Shown piece by piece: positions 43,442 through 52,552 of a stretch of 64,000 nt of DNA; position 1 is the first letter of the stretch, and the number at the start of each line of letters is the position of its first letter. This DNA comes from UMGS1696 sp964623635. Lineage in GTDB: Bacteria; Bacillota; Clostridia; Oscillospirales; CAG-272. Below the pieces are notes generated by a model that had not been told where the DNA came from, did no database searches, and saw only the letters and a program-made list of their open reading frames with translations. Location: positions 1 to 64,000 of the forward strand of contig CAZUUA010000004.1 of the NCBI GenBank assembly GCA_964623635.1. The letters are read 5' to 3'. Both the position numbers and the translations under genes were made by a program.

Positions 43442-44125
43442 TTATCTGTTCAGGATCAGCTTGGTCAGCTCCACAGGTTCTACGATGGTGTCACCCTTGT
43501 AGACTCTCATGTTGCCGGAGGCGATCTCGTCGATCAGGATCACTTCGCCGTTGTTGTAGCCGAATTCAAACTTGATGTCCCACAGATCCAGACCGATGGT
43601 CTTGAGGTCGTCTGCTACGATCTTGGTGATCTTCAGGGTCTGTTCCTTCATGCTATCGAACATGGCAGGGGTCATGATGCCCAGTGCGGCCAGACCTTCG
43701 CAGGTCACCAGCGGGTCACCCTTTTCGTCGTTCTTGAAGGTGCATTCTACGTAGCCGCCTTCCAGTCTGGTACCGTTTTCCATGTATTCGCCGTATCTGC
43801 GGATGAAGGAACCGGTAGCAACCAGACGGCAGATCACTTCCAGACCGTGACCGAATACGGTGGCCGGCAGCACTTCCATGGTGGCGTTTTCTACATCAGC
43901 GCTGACATAGTGGGTCTTGATGCCGGCTGCCTTCAGCTTTTCAAAGTAATAAACGGAGGTCTGCAAATTGGCCTTGCCGATCCCTTCGATGGTCAGGCCT
44001 ACGGAATTTTCACCCGGATCGAATACGCCGTCCTTGCCTGTGCAGTCATCCTTGAACTTGAGCATGACGTTACCGTTGTCCAGTGCGTATACGTCCTTGG
44101 TCTTACCGGTATAAATCTTTTTCAT
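43442..44125 (-). CDS. purC: SAICAR synthetase PurC
   Basis: PurC joins aspartate to CAIR in purine synthesis. The 227-residue protein has KIYTGKTKDVYALDNGNVML at the start, VEVLPATVFGHGLEVICR in the middle, and DIKFEFGYNNGEVILIDEIA at the metal site. It stands alone, away from other pur genes, with its own promoter and terminator. Confidence 0.96.
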   Translation of the reverse strand: MKKIYTGKTKDVYALDNGNVMLKFKDDCTGKDGVFDPGENSVGLTIEGIGKANLQTSVYYFEKLKAAGIKTHYVSADVENATMEVLPATVFGHGLEVICRLVATGSFIRRYGEYMENGTRLEGGYVECTFKNDEKGDPLVTCEGLAALGIMTPAMFDSMKEQTLKITKIVADDLKTIGLDLWDIKFEFGYNNGEVILIDEIASGNMRVYKGDTIVEPVELTKLILNR

Positions 44126-44179
44126 ATGCTTACTCCTTTATATATCGTAGAAGATTGATAGGGTTTGCCTTACGTCAGT

Positions 44180-44208
44180 ATTATACCACAAAATTGCCGT
44201 TTTGTCTG
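44180..44208 (-). promoter_or_regulatory. Promoter of purC
   Basis: Minus strand CAGACA (44203-44208), 17-base spacer, TATAAT (44180-44185). The leader is about 50 bases, too short for a purine riboswitch. Confidence 0.65.
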
Positions 44209-44239
44209 TATTTTCCCGGAAAAAATCCTGATAAAATAT

Positions 44240-46666
44240 TCATATCTCAAGAGCCGGAATTTCCGTCAATTTGCCATCTTCCCACCGGATCGTCTTCACT
44301 TCGTATCTGCCAAAGGTCAACGGCAGTACTGTACCGCACACGGTCAGGGTCGTTTGCTTGCTATCCGACCAGTTGTTCAGCAGTCGGATCAGGTAGCCAC
44401 TGCCCTCTGCCGCCTTCTTCATGGTCACAAGCACGATGTTCTTGTCTGCCACGGACAGGGTGAAGGGTGTGGTCGTTCCCTTTTCGCCCAGTGGGAACAC
44501 GTTGCAGGCATAGGCCGGAACGTTATATTCCAGTGCCAGCCGTTCTAAGGTTTCCTCCGGGGCTGCTGTCAGACGGAAGGTGAAGTTACGCTCGCCCATG
44601 TCGATCTTCTTCACGTACCGGTCAGCCGGAAGGACAGGACGATCGCCGATGGGATGGGCACAATAGGACACGCCGCGCACCAGGGACATGGACAGCACGC
44701 CATCCTTATACGAGGAGCCATAGGTACCCTGGTTCAGCAGTGCGATGCAGTTTTCACCGTCTCGCAGTGCCACGAAACGCTGTGCCACGCATTCTCTGCC
44801 ATCCATGTACAGCGGCTCGGTACCAAAGGCAGTCTGACCGATGTAAGTGCCACATGCGGTCAGGGGCAGGGACAGCTTCAGCATACGGTCGTTGTCGGCA
44901 AGGAACACATCCACCTTTACATCTACGGCATCGGTGTTTTTATAAATGTCGTATTCCACACGGATTCTGGTGTTTTCGCAGCGGAAGAAGCATTCCACAC
45001 CGGTGTAAATATCCCCGTCTTCGATGACCTGGATGGGCCGCATTCCCTTGAACATACCGTCCGGCTCTGCCATCAGGGCAAAGGGTGTGGGATCCGTTCC
45101 CATGGCGGTGAGCTGGAAGGCCCCCATGCCCCAGGGGTCCGGATTGTCCTTGTAGAACACCGGCTGGAAAGCGCCGCCTTTGGTGCCATCGATATATTCT
45201 TTGCCGCCAATCCGGTACGAGCGCAAAAGCCCTGTCTTGCCGTCGATCTCCACGTGCTTGCCGATACCCGGCAGGTCCACGATCACATCGCTGCCGCTGT
45301 CGTACACGTTGATCTTCTTCGGCTGTTTTTCCATATACACGGAGAAGCGGGTCAGGGTCAGCGGTGCCAGCTTGGCTCTAAAGCAGACACGCTTGCGCCA
45401 GTCCAGATTCAGGTTGCTTTCCTCCTTGACCAGCTGTGCCGGGATCTCGTTGCCATCCGTATCCAGCACACGGGGATAGTAGGCTTCGCTGTCCGACCAG
45501 TTCTGGTCTGCCAAAGAGAATTCGCAAAAGATCTCGGTCTCCCATTCGTACGGATTCGGGTTCATCACCAGCACCGGATATTCTCCTTCGGCGGCGCTGG
45601 GTTCGGCATTGGCCATGGCAAAATACGCTCTGGCACGGAGACGGTTCAGCATCAGCAGACCATGGTCCAGCAGTCTAAGGCCGTTCTCTTCTCCGGCACG
45701 AATGGATGTGCCGGGTAACACATCGTGGAACTGGGCATTGAGCAGATCCTCCACCACTTCGTCCAGCTCTTTTTCCGGGTAGGCGATCAGACCCCGGTTG
45801 GCGGCAACAGAGCACAGCTTTTCCACCATGAATAAGGTGTTCTCCAGCTCGGCGTGCTTGCGCTTGATCTGGGTCATAGAGGTGTAGCAGCCGGGCATGA
45901 CGGTGCGCAGAGACTTGTCGTGGACCACCTTGGGGTCGATTCGGGCAAAGAAGGTCTCCGGTGTGGAGTGCAAGATCTCCATGGAACCCTCGGCCTGCAG
46001 CTTTTGGATGTCTGCCAGATCCTTTCGGGAAGGACCGCCACCATGGTTGCCTACGCCCCACAGCACGCAGATCACGTCCTCCGGCTGCCCGTTTGTCTTA
46101 TCCCGGATGGCTTCGGCTGCGTGACCCAAAGGCGTATTGTAGCCCTGTCGGACACCGTTGACCTTGATGTGGCTGCCGTCAAAGCCTTCCCACCAGAACT
46201 GACCGGCAGGTGTGGGATCGTTGCCGGGACGGGTCAGGATCAGGCTGTCCTGGCCGCACTTTTGCAAGATCTGCACCAGTCCTCTGGTGTGACCGAAAGC
46301 ATCAAAGTTGATGGCGGTGGTGGGGTTCACACCGAACTTTTCCATAAAGTACCGGTGACCCACCTGGATCTGCCGGACAAAGCTTTCGCCACAGGGCATA
46401 TTGCAGTCCGGCTGGAGATACCAACCGCCCATGATGTGCCATTTGCCGATCCGGATCAGCTCCTTGATGCGGGCAAACAGGGTCGGTGCGTATTCTTCGA
46501 TGTACTTATACAGTGTCACCTCGTTGTGGCAGAAGATGTAGTCGAACTGGTCGGCCAGATCTGCGGCAGCCCGGAAGGTGGACAATGCGGCAGCGGCGCC
46601 TTCTTCCCATTCCCACTGCCAGATGGGATCCAGATGGGCATTGCAGATGAGATGTACTTCTTTCAT
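44240..46666 (-). CDS. Alpha-mannosidase, glycoside hydrolase family 38
   Basis: An 808-residue GH38 enzyme that trims alpha-linked mannose. The zinc site is in LICNAHLDPIWQWEWEEG (His11, Asp13), the nucleophile is probably Asp122 in INFDAFGHTRGL, and further ligands are likely in the middle domain. The C-terminal beta domains (from about 380) include VRGVSYCAHPIGDRP. It has no signal peptide, so it acts in the cytoplasm on imported glycans. ATG 46666 is behind AGGAGG; the frame to 46744 overlaps the MATE gene and is not used. It follows the MATE gene by 35 bases. Confidence 0.93.
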   Translation of the reverse strand: MKEVHLICNAHLDPIWQWEWEEGAAAALSTFRAAADLADQFDYIFCHNEVTLYKYIEEYAPTLFARIKELIRIGKWHIMGGWYLQPDCNMPCGESFVRQIQVGHRYFMEKFGVNPTTAINFDAFGHTRGLVQILQKCGQDSLILTRPGNDPTPAGQFWWEGFDGSHIKVNGVRQGYNTPLGHAAEAIRDKTNGQPEDVICVLWGVGNHGGGPSRKDLADIQKLQAEGSMEILHSTPETFFARIDPKVVHDKSLRTVMPGCYTSMTQIKRKHAELENTLFMVEKLCSVAANRGLIAYPEKELDEVVEDLLNAQFHDVLPGTSIRAGEENGLRLLDHGLLMLNRLRARAYFAMANAEPSAAEGEYPVLVMNPNPYEWETEIFCEFSLADQNWSDSEAYYPRVLDTDGNEIPAQLVKEESNLNLDWRKRVCFRAKLAPLTLTRFSVYMEKQPKKINVYDSGSDVIVDLPGIGKHVEIDGKTGLLRSYRIGGKEYIDGTKGGAFQPVFYKDNPDPWGMGAFQLTAMGTDPTPFALMAEPDGMFKGMRPIQVIEDGDIYTGVECFFRCENTRIRVEYDIYKNTDAVDVKVDVFLADNDRMLKLSLPLTACGTYIGQTAFGTEPLYMDGRECVAQRFVALRDGENCIALLNQGTYGSSYKDGVLSMSLVRGVSYCAHPIGDRPVLPADRYVKKIDMGERNFTFRLTAAPEETLERLALEYNVPAYACNVFPLGEKGTTTPFTLSVADKNIVLVTMKKAAEGSGYLIRLLNNWSDSKQTTLTVCGTVLPLTFGRYEVKTIRWEDGKLTEIPALEI

Positions 46667-46701
46667 GTTTTCCTCCATTTCGGTATTGGTTCCGGTGGAT
46701 G

Positions 46702-48099
46702 TCAGTCTGCTTTTTCCGGGCAGCCCACTTCCAGTGGATTCCATTGTTTACGGATATAGCAAATGCAATATAGTACGAAGATGAGTAGATTGTGCAGCAC
46801 CATGCACGCCCAGGCAGAGACCAGCGTCATGTGCAATAGCTGGGTACAGATAAAGGTGCCCACGATGCGGATGCCCCACATTCCGACGATGTTGTACAGA
46901 AACGGTTTTTTGGTATTGCCGACGCCCTGCAGCATTCCCTCCAATATGATGGAGAAACCGTAGAAGGGTTCGGACACCGCCACCATGCGCAGGATCGTAC
47001 TGCCCAGGCGAATGACCTCCGGATCCTTGGAGAACAGGTGCATCAGGCTGGGTGCCAAAAGGAACAGACAGCCACCGGAGAAGATCATCAATCCGATCTC
47101 GATGGGAATGAACATCCGGGCAAGCTCGTTCATTTTATCTTTGTCTCCTTCGCCGTATGCGTTACCGGCCAAGGTAGCGGCGGCAGTCTGCATACCGTAG
47201 CCGGGGATATAGAAAGCGGATTCCACGGTATTGGCGATGGTATGGGCAGCGGTGGATACGTCGCCTAAGGAGTTGATCATGGCGGCGAACACCACGTAGC
47301 CCAGAGAGGTGCCGATCCGCTGGAACATATTGGGCAGTGCGATCTTCATACAGGGAATGAGGATCTCTTTGTCCGGCTTCAGCTTCTGGCCCTTTGGCGA
47401 GACCATGGGATGCTTCCACAGCACCATGGTGATCCGTATGCCGCCGACGGTATAGGCAATGGCACTGGCGACCGCTGCACCGATGACGCCCCAACCGGCA
47501 CCGGGCATGGTAAAGCTATAGCCGAATAGGCTCATGGTACGGGTCTCGTAGATCAAGAGAAAGTTCAGCACCACATTGGTAAGGTTGACCAGCACACCTG
47601 CCTTCATGGGGGTCTTGGTGTCTCCGGCAGCACGCAGGACGGTACCAAAGATGATGCTGGCGGTACGTGGGAGCATGGGGACATACAGGATATAGAAATA
47701 GCGGCTGGCGGTGTCACGGATGGCCTCGTCCACCTGCATCCACGCCGGGATCTGTCCAGCCAATACCAGGGGCAAAATGGTGAAGATCGTTCCCAGGGTC
47801 AGCACCGCCAGCACCGCTTGGGACACCGCACGGGCAGCGGCTCCTCTGTCCTTGGCACCGTAGGCCCTGGCGATGAAGGAAAGAAAGCCCACACTGGTGG
47901 CAGAGATGGTACTGCCAATGAGCCAGCTCACGGTGGTGGTAGCGCCAACAGCTGCGGTAGCCTGCAGTCCAAGGGCGCCTACCATGGCGGTGTCGATATA
48001 CTGTACGGCGGTCTGCATGAGCTGCTCCAGCATGGTGGGCCAGGCTAAAGTCAGGATCACGCCGATCATGGGTAGGTTCAATTTGGTTTTGGATCTCAT
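46702..48099 (-). CDS. MATE family efflux transporter
   Basis: A 465-residue protein with twelve membrane segments in two MatE halves: LAWPTMLEQLMQTAVQYIDT and DTAMVGALGLQATAAVGA in the first, ALPNMFQRIGTSLGYVVFAA in the second. It would move cationic or small organic compounds against Na+ or H+. ATG 48099 follows AAGGAAA. It is the first gene of a two-gene unit with the GH38 mannosidase, an unusual partner. Confidence 0.92.
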   Translation of the reverse strand: MRSKTKLNLPMIGVILTLAWPTMLEQLMQTAVQYIDTAMVGALGLQATAAVGATTTVSWLIGSTISATSVGFLSFIARAYGAKDRGAAARAVSQAVLAVLTLGTIFTILPLVLAGQIPAWMQVDEAIRDTASRYFYILYVPMLPRTASIIFGTVLRAAGDTKTPMKAGVLVNLTNVVLNFLLIYETRTMSLFGYSFTMPGAGWGVIGAAVASAIAYTVGGIRITMVLWKHPMVSPKGQKLKPDKEILIPCMKIALPNMFQRIGTSLGYVVFAAMINSLGDVSTAAHTIANTVESAFYIPGYGMQTAAATLAGNAYGEGDKDKMNELARMFIPIEIGLMIFSGGCLFLLAPSLMHLFSKDPEVIRLGSTILRMVAVSEPFYGFSIILEGMLQGVGNTKKPFLYNIVGMWGIRIVGTFICTQLLHMTLVSAWACMVLHNLLIFVLYCICYIRKQWNPLEVGCPEKAD

Positions 48100-48134
48100 G
48101 TCATTTCCTTGTTGCATATAAACTTGATGCATAC

Positions 48135-48164
48135 ATTATACCACCTTTCATTGGTATCTGTCAA
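48135..48164 (-). promoter_or_regulatory. Promoter of the MATE-GH38 unit
   Basis: Minus strand TTGACA (48159-48164), 18-base spacer, TATAAT (48135-48140). Confidence 0.8.
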
Positions 48165-48190
48165 CTATATGGAGAAAAAATCGAAAGCGG

Positions 48191-48219
48191 TTGACATTTT
48201 TCCCGAAAGCTGGTATAAT
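48191..48219 (+). promoter_or_regulatory. Promoter of the beta-propeller glycosidase gene
   Basis: TTGACA (48191-48196), 17-base spacer, TATAAT (48214-48219). The two divergent promoters are only 26 bases apart, so one regulator could control both glycosidase units. Confidence 0.85.
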
Positions 48220-48275
48220 GCTCATAGGACCATACAAGACCCGGCATACCTTGTGACCGGAGAAAGTGAGACGTT

Positions 48276-49307
48276 ATGACACAGAATTTTGGATACACCG
48301 TGGGCAATGCGGTAAAGGCACTGGAGCTGGAGGACTACTATGTCTGGGACTGCTCGGTGCTGAAAGTAGATGGGAAGTACCATATGTTTTCGTCCCGTTG
48401 GCCGAAGAAATACGGATTTGGTGCCAACTGGCTGTTCCGCAGTGAGATCATTCGCTCCGTTTCGGACAGGCCGGAGGGACCCTATACCTTTGCCCAGGTG
48501 GTGCTGCCTAGACGTGGACGACAGTACTTTGACGGTATGAACACCCACAACACCTGCATCAAGACCTGGAACGGCAAGTTCTATCTCTACCACATGGGCT
48601 GCACCTATAGCTGGGATGTGCCGGAAGAAGGCGATATTCCCGGCGATTACGTGCTGGAGACCTGGAACCGGAAGCGGATCGGACTGGGGGTAGCGAATTC
48701 CATCGAAGGTCCCTATATGCGCCGGGACACACCGCTCTTGGAGCCTCGTGACTGCTCCTATTGGGACTGCACCGTCACCACCAACCCCTCGGTTGCCATT
48801 CTGCCGGACGGGACCACCTACATGATCTACAAATCCCGCCAAAGCTCCGGCAAGCCCTTGAAGCTGGGTATCGCTGTGGCAGACCGGCCGGATGGAGAAT
48901 TTCGCCGTCTGTCGGACAAGCCGATCCTGCAGTTTGAGGACGAGGATTTTCACATTGAGGATCCCTTCATCTGGTACGATGCAGAACGGAAGAAATTCTG
49001 CCTGATCGCCAAGGATGACGTGAAGCATGGCTCCTTTGGGATCACCGGCGAATGGGGCAGTGGCTTCTATGCGGAAAGCGACGACTGCATGGATTTCGAG
49101 ATCGCACCCCAGCCTAAGATCTACTCTCGGACGGTGCAGTGGGCCGACGGTCATACCTCGGTACAGGGAAATCTGGAACGGCCTTCCCTGCTGTTCGATG
49201 AACATGGCAAGCCGACCCACCTGTTCTGCGCCAGCGGATACGGTTCTTCGCCATATGCATTTGAGGGGAACACCTTTGTGGTCTGCATGGAGCTTTTAGA
49301 AAAATAA
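48276..49307 (+). CDS. Five-bladed beta-propeller glycoside hydrolase (GH43/GH32-like clan)
   Basis: A 343-residue protein without a signal peptide. Repeating blades are visible as YVWDCSVLKVDGKYHMF, MNTHNTCIKTWNGKFYLYHM, TNPSVAILPDGTTYMIYK and FHIEDPFIWYDAERKKF. The IEDPFIW block resembles the acidic motif at a catalytic aspartate or glutamate in these families. Specificity is not readable; arabinofuranosides, galactosides or anhydro-sugars are all possible. It is divergent from the mannosidase unit and ends in a strong terminator. Confidence 0.78.
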   Translation: MTQNFGYTVGNAVKALELEDYYVWDCSVLKVDGKYHMFSSRWPKKYGFGANWLFRSEIIRSVSDRPEGPYTFAQVVLPRRGRQYFDGMNTHNTCIKTWNGKFYLYHMGCTYSWDVPEEGDIPGDYVLETWNRKRIGLGVANSIEGPYMRRDTPLLEPRDCSYWDCTVTTNPSVAILPDGTTYMIYKSRQSSGKPLKLGIAVADRPDGEFRRLSDKPILQFEDEDFHIEDPFIWYDAERKKFCLIAKDDVKHGSFGITGEWGSGFYAESDDCMDFEIAPQPKIYSRTVQWADGHTSVQGNLERPSLLFDEHGKPTHLFCASGYGSSPYAFEGNTFVVCMELLEK

Positions 49308-49347
49308 TGCCCTACGGCTGTCGGTTTTCTCTACACTTGTAAATCTA

Positions 49348-49418
49348 TAAAAAAGCAGGTGCTGCTGCTATGTACCCAAAGATGGGTATATAACCAAGCT
49401 CAGCGCCTGCTTTTTTCT
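49348..49418. terminator. Bidirectional terminator with an inner hairpin
   Basis: AAAAGCAGGTGCTG (49351-49364) pairs with CAGCGCCTGCTTTT (49401-49414) with one mismatch, and an inner TACCC/GGGTA hairpin (49373-49388) sits in the loop. It ends the glycosidase gene and the convergent cca-DUF6472 unit. Confidence 0.88.
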
Positions 49419-49423
49419 TTTGG

Positions 49424-49612
49424 TTAATTTTGTCGCTGCACGGATTTATATTCGTTGTAATACCGATAGTACGGGCAGCCCTTGTGTTGGGTCTTTTCCT
49501 GCATCAGGCGCAGACGTTCGTCTTCGTCCATATCCATACCGCACACCATTTCACCGGTATACGGATCTGTGTCGTACCACACGCAGCTTTCACATTGGCT
49601 CTCACTCGTCAT
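49424..49612 (-). CDS. DUF6472 family small cysteine protein
   Basis: A 62-residue protein with CESCVWYDTDPYTGEMVCGM and GCPYYRYYNEYKSVQRQ, the DUF6472 pattern of four cysteines that may bind a metal. Its start overlaps the end of cca: ATG 49612 has GGGGAAAG upstream, and ATG 49624 is also in frame. Function is unknown. It is probably translated from the cca message. Confidence 0.8.
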   Translation of the reverse strand: MTSESQCESCVWYDTDPYTGEMVCGMDMDEDERLRLMQEKTQHKGCPYYRYYNEYKSVQRQN

Positions 49613-51059
49613 GGCTTTCCCCATTGTCCTGTGTCACAGGTTTTTTCTTTTTCTTGTTTCGGCGCTTTTTTCCCGGCGTCGGTACCAGAGCTATTCCCTG
49701 CAGCGCCTTAGCTCTACCCAGCAGTACTTCCTTATCGTTGGGCAGTCGTTCGTGGAGCACCTCTTCCAACAGTGCGGACAGTGCGATCCCCACGGTGGCT
49801 TTGGTGATGCCGATGCCTTTGATATCCATGCCGTTCACCGCCAGATCGGCCAGTGTACAGCAGGGATCCTTGGCTTCCAGTTCCTCGATGGCAGTCAGCA
49901 TCCGGTCACGCACCTCGGCGGTGATCTGTGCTTTGGCGTACAGAAACAGTGCCTGCTCCCGGCAAAAATCGAATCGGCGTTTCCCATAGTTCTGCATACA
50001 GCCTGCCATGGTGCGCCAGGTGTACTGGGGATCCTCTGTGGTCTGTGGCAACAGGTCCCGGTGTTCCCAGAAGCGGATCACCTGCTTGCGGTTGACACGG
50101 GACATTTTCAGGCTCGCCACCGCTTCCTGCATTTCTTCTTCCGTACAATCCGCAAACAAAAGTGCATATCGTCCTTCCGGTGACAAGCGAACACCGGTGG
50201 CTCTTTCCCCTTCCAGGAGTCTTTGGATGGCATCTGCGGCGATCCGGATCTGCTCCGGCGACTGCAGCATAGGCAGTGCTGTCATGATCACGTCCGGGTA
50301 GGTACGCAGGATCCGGTCAGCTGCCACACCGCACAGCAGCTTGGTCAGCTCCATATAGATGCGCTCACGGGAAATACCACACAGCAGATCCTGCATCTGG
50401 TGGATGGCCGCATGGGTCGAAGGGGAGCTGTCATTGGTCGTATTCTTTGCCGCATCCGGTACATAGGGTGCGCCATCGGTATCGCAGGGTGTAAAGTCCA
50501 GCACGGCGGCAAATCGCATGGCTCGCAGGATCCGCAGTCCGTCCTCCTGGAACCGGCGGCGTGCTTCTCCCACACAGCGGATCGTCCGGTTCGCCAGATC
50601 CTCTTGACCTTCATACAGGTCGATGACACCGTCTTCCTCGCTGTACGCCATGGCGTTGATGGTGAAATCCCGTCTTGCCATATCCTTTGCCAAGGAGAGG
50701 GTGAAGGTCACTTCCTTGGGATGGCGGTTGTCGGTATATTCGCCATCGATGCGGAACGTGGTGACCTCTACGCCGTAGAACTCGCCGTCCGGCTGGGGCA
50801 TGACGATGGTGACTGTGCCATGCTTCAGACCGGTCTCCACGATGCGGCAGTAGTGCCCGGTGTCCTCTGCATATTTGTGGAAGACAGCGATGGTCTGCTC
50901 CGGCAATGCGGCGGTGGTCACGTCGTAATCGCCCGGTGTACGTCCCATCAGGTGATCTCGTACGCAGCCGCCGACGATGTATGCTTCGTACCCGGCCTCA
51001 TGGAGCACGTTCAGCACACGCTCCACGATCTGGGGTGGTTGTATTTTGATCTGCTCCAT
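49602..51059 (-). CDS. cca: CCA tRNA nucleotidyltransferase
   Basis: Adds or repairs the 3' CCA of tRNAs. The 485-residue class II enzyme has YIVGGCVRDHLMG and TPGDYDVTTAA (catalytic aspartates), ARRDFTINAMAYS, EDGLRILRAMRFAA and the C-terminal helical domains. The C-terminus is strongly basic (KKRRNKKKKKP) and adds contacts to RNA. ATG 51059 lies 5 bases after the pyk stop; translation is probably coupled. The longer frame to 51413 runs over pyk in another frame. Confidence 0.94.
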   Translation of the reverse strand: MEQIKIQPPQIVERVLNVLHEAGYEAYIVGGCVRDHLMGRTPGDYDVTTAALPEQTIAVFHKYAEDTGHYCRIVETGLKHGTVTIVMPQPDGEFYGVEVTTFRIDGEYTDNRHPKEVTFTLSLAKDMARRDFTINAMAYSEEDGVIDLYEGQEDLANRTIRCVGEARRRFQEDGLRILRAMRFAAVLDFTPCDTDGAPYVPDAAKNTTNDSSPSTHAAIHQMQDLLCGISRERIYMELTKLLCGVAADRILRTYPDVIMTALPMLQSPEQIRIAADAIQRLLEGERATGVRLSPEGRYALLFADCTEEEMQEAVASLKMSRVNRKQVIRFWEHRDLLPQTTEDPQYTWRTMAGCMQNYGKRRFDFCREQALFLYAKAQITAEVRDRMLTAIEELEAKDPCCTLADLAVNGMDIKGIGITKATVGIALSALLEEVLHERLPNDKEVLLGRAKALQGIALVPTPGKKRRNKKKKKPVTQDNGESHDE

Positions 51060-51064
51060 ATCGT

Positions 51065-52495
51065 TCACTCTCTTCCGGCGATCACTTCCACCTTCAGGGT
51101 ATTGGTGGTACCGCCGACAGGTACGCCGGCGCAAATGACCACACGATCCCCTTCCGATACGATGTCGATCTGCTTGGCGCAGTCGATGGCGTGGCGGAAC
51201 AGCTCCTCCTGGTTCTCCTGGATCCGTGCCAGCACCGGATATACGCCCCAGGACAGTGCCAGCTGGTGGAAGGTCTTTTCTTTGGGGGTAGCGGCCACTA
51301 CAGGCTGTGCCGGACGGAACTTGGACATACGGCGGGCGCTTCTGCCGGAGTTGGTCAGGGTGATGATGGCAGCGGCCTGGATATCCTTTGCCATGATGCA
51401 GGCTGCATCGCACACGGCATTTGTGAAATCATCGAAGTCCACATCGTAATGCATCTGGTCGTAGGCGCCCATTTCGGCGGCGTCCCGTTCGGCCTGTTCT
51501 GCGATCCTTGCCATGGCACGGACGGCACGCAGCGGATACTGCCCCACAGCGGTCTCCCCGGACAGCATGATGGCAGAGGTACCGTCGAACACGGCGTTGG
51601 CTACGTCGGAGATCTCGGCTCTGGTGGGATTGGGATGGGAAATCATGGATTCCAGCATCTGGGTGGCGGTGATGACCATTTTGCCGCTCTGGTAGCATTC
51701 CTTGATAAACCGCTTTTGCAGACCGGGCAGTCGCTCGAATGCCACCTCCACGCCCATGTCTCCTCTGGCCACCATGATGCCGTCGGAATAGTCTAAGATT
51801 TCGGAGAAGTTCTCCACGCCTTCCAAATTCTCGATCTTGGAGATGATCTTGATATCGTGACCGCCGTTGTAGTCGAGAAATTTCCGCATACCGATCACAT
51901 CGTCCTTGGAACGGATGAAGGAGGCTGCCACCAGATCCACGTCATGTTCGATGCCAAAGATCAAGTCTTCCTTATCTTTATCGCTCAGGTGTGGCATATC
52001 CAGATGTACGCCGGGCAGGTTCACGCCCTTGCCATTTTTGATGGTACCACCGGCGGTGATAGTACAGCGCACTTCTGTTTCGCCGCAGGACACCACTTCC
52101 AGCTCGATATTGCCGTCGTCCAGTAGCACAGCGTCACCGGGCTTGAGTTCCTTGGGCAGGTCCGCATAAGTAACGGAGACACCATGGCAGTCACCCAGTC
52201 GTTCGGTGGCGTCCGCATACAGTGTGAAGTCGGCACCTGTCTCCAGCTCGGCGGTACCATTCTGGAACTGCTTCAGCCGAATTTCCGGTCCCTTGGTATC
52301 CAACAGGATCGCCAACGGCACCTGCAGCTTTTTCCGTGCAGCCTTCAGACGTGCGATAACGGCAGCATGATCTTCGTAATTCCCATGCGAAAAATTCAGT
52401 CGGGCAACGTTCATACCGGCCTTGATCATTTTTTCGATCATCTCCGACGAATTGGAAGCCGGACCCATGGTGCATATAATTTTGGTTTTCAACAT
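51065..52495 (-). CDS. pyk: Pyruvate kinase
   Basis: Makes pyruvate and ATP at the end of glycolysis. The 476-residue protein opens KIICTMGPASNSSEMIEKMI and has the ADP/Mg site LDTKGPEIR, IISKIENLEGVENF and MVARGDMGVEV with the catalytic Lys region, and ends at the allosteric C domain. It lacks the extra PEP-utiliser domain found in many Bacilli. First gene of the pyk-cca-DUF6472 run. Confidence 0.97.
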   Translation of the reverse strand: MLKTKIICTMGPASNSSEMIEKMIKAGMNVARLNFSHGNYEDHAAVIARLKAARKKLQVPLAILLDTKGPEIRLKQFQNGTAELETGADFTLYADATERLGDCHGVSVTYADLPKELKPGDAVLLDDGNIELEVVSCGETEVRCTITAGGTIKNGKGVNLPGVHLDMPHLSDKDKEDLIFGIEHDVDLVAASFIRSKDDVIGMRKFLDYNGGHDIKIISKIENLEGVENFSEILDYSDGIMVARGDMGVEVAFERLPGLQKRFIKECYQSGKMVITATQMLESMISHPNPTRAEISDVANAVFDGTSAIMLSGETAVGQYPLRAVRAMARIAEQAERDAAEMGAYDQMHYDVDFDDFTNAVCDAACIMAKDIQAAAIITLTNSGRSARRMSKFRPAQPVVAATPKEKTFHQLALSWGVYPVLARIQENQEELFRHAIDCAKQIDIVSEGDRVVICAGVPVGGTTNTLKVEVIAGRE

Positions 52496-52552
52496 ATGTT
52501 CTGTGTTACTCCTTTTGATACTCTATACATAATTTTTTGTTTTTTGTTCCCC

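Noticed and set aside
49602..51413. A 603-codon version of cca
   Set aside because: The first 118 codons overlap pyk in another frame and look non-coding; the family start is the Met at 51059.
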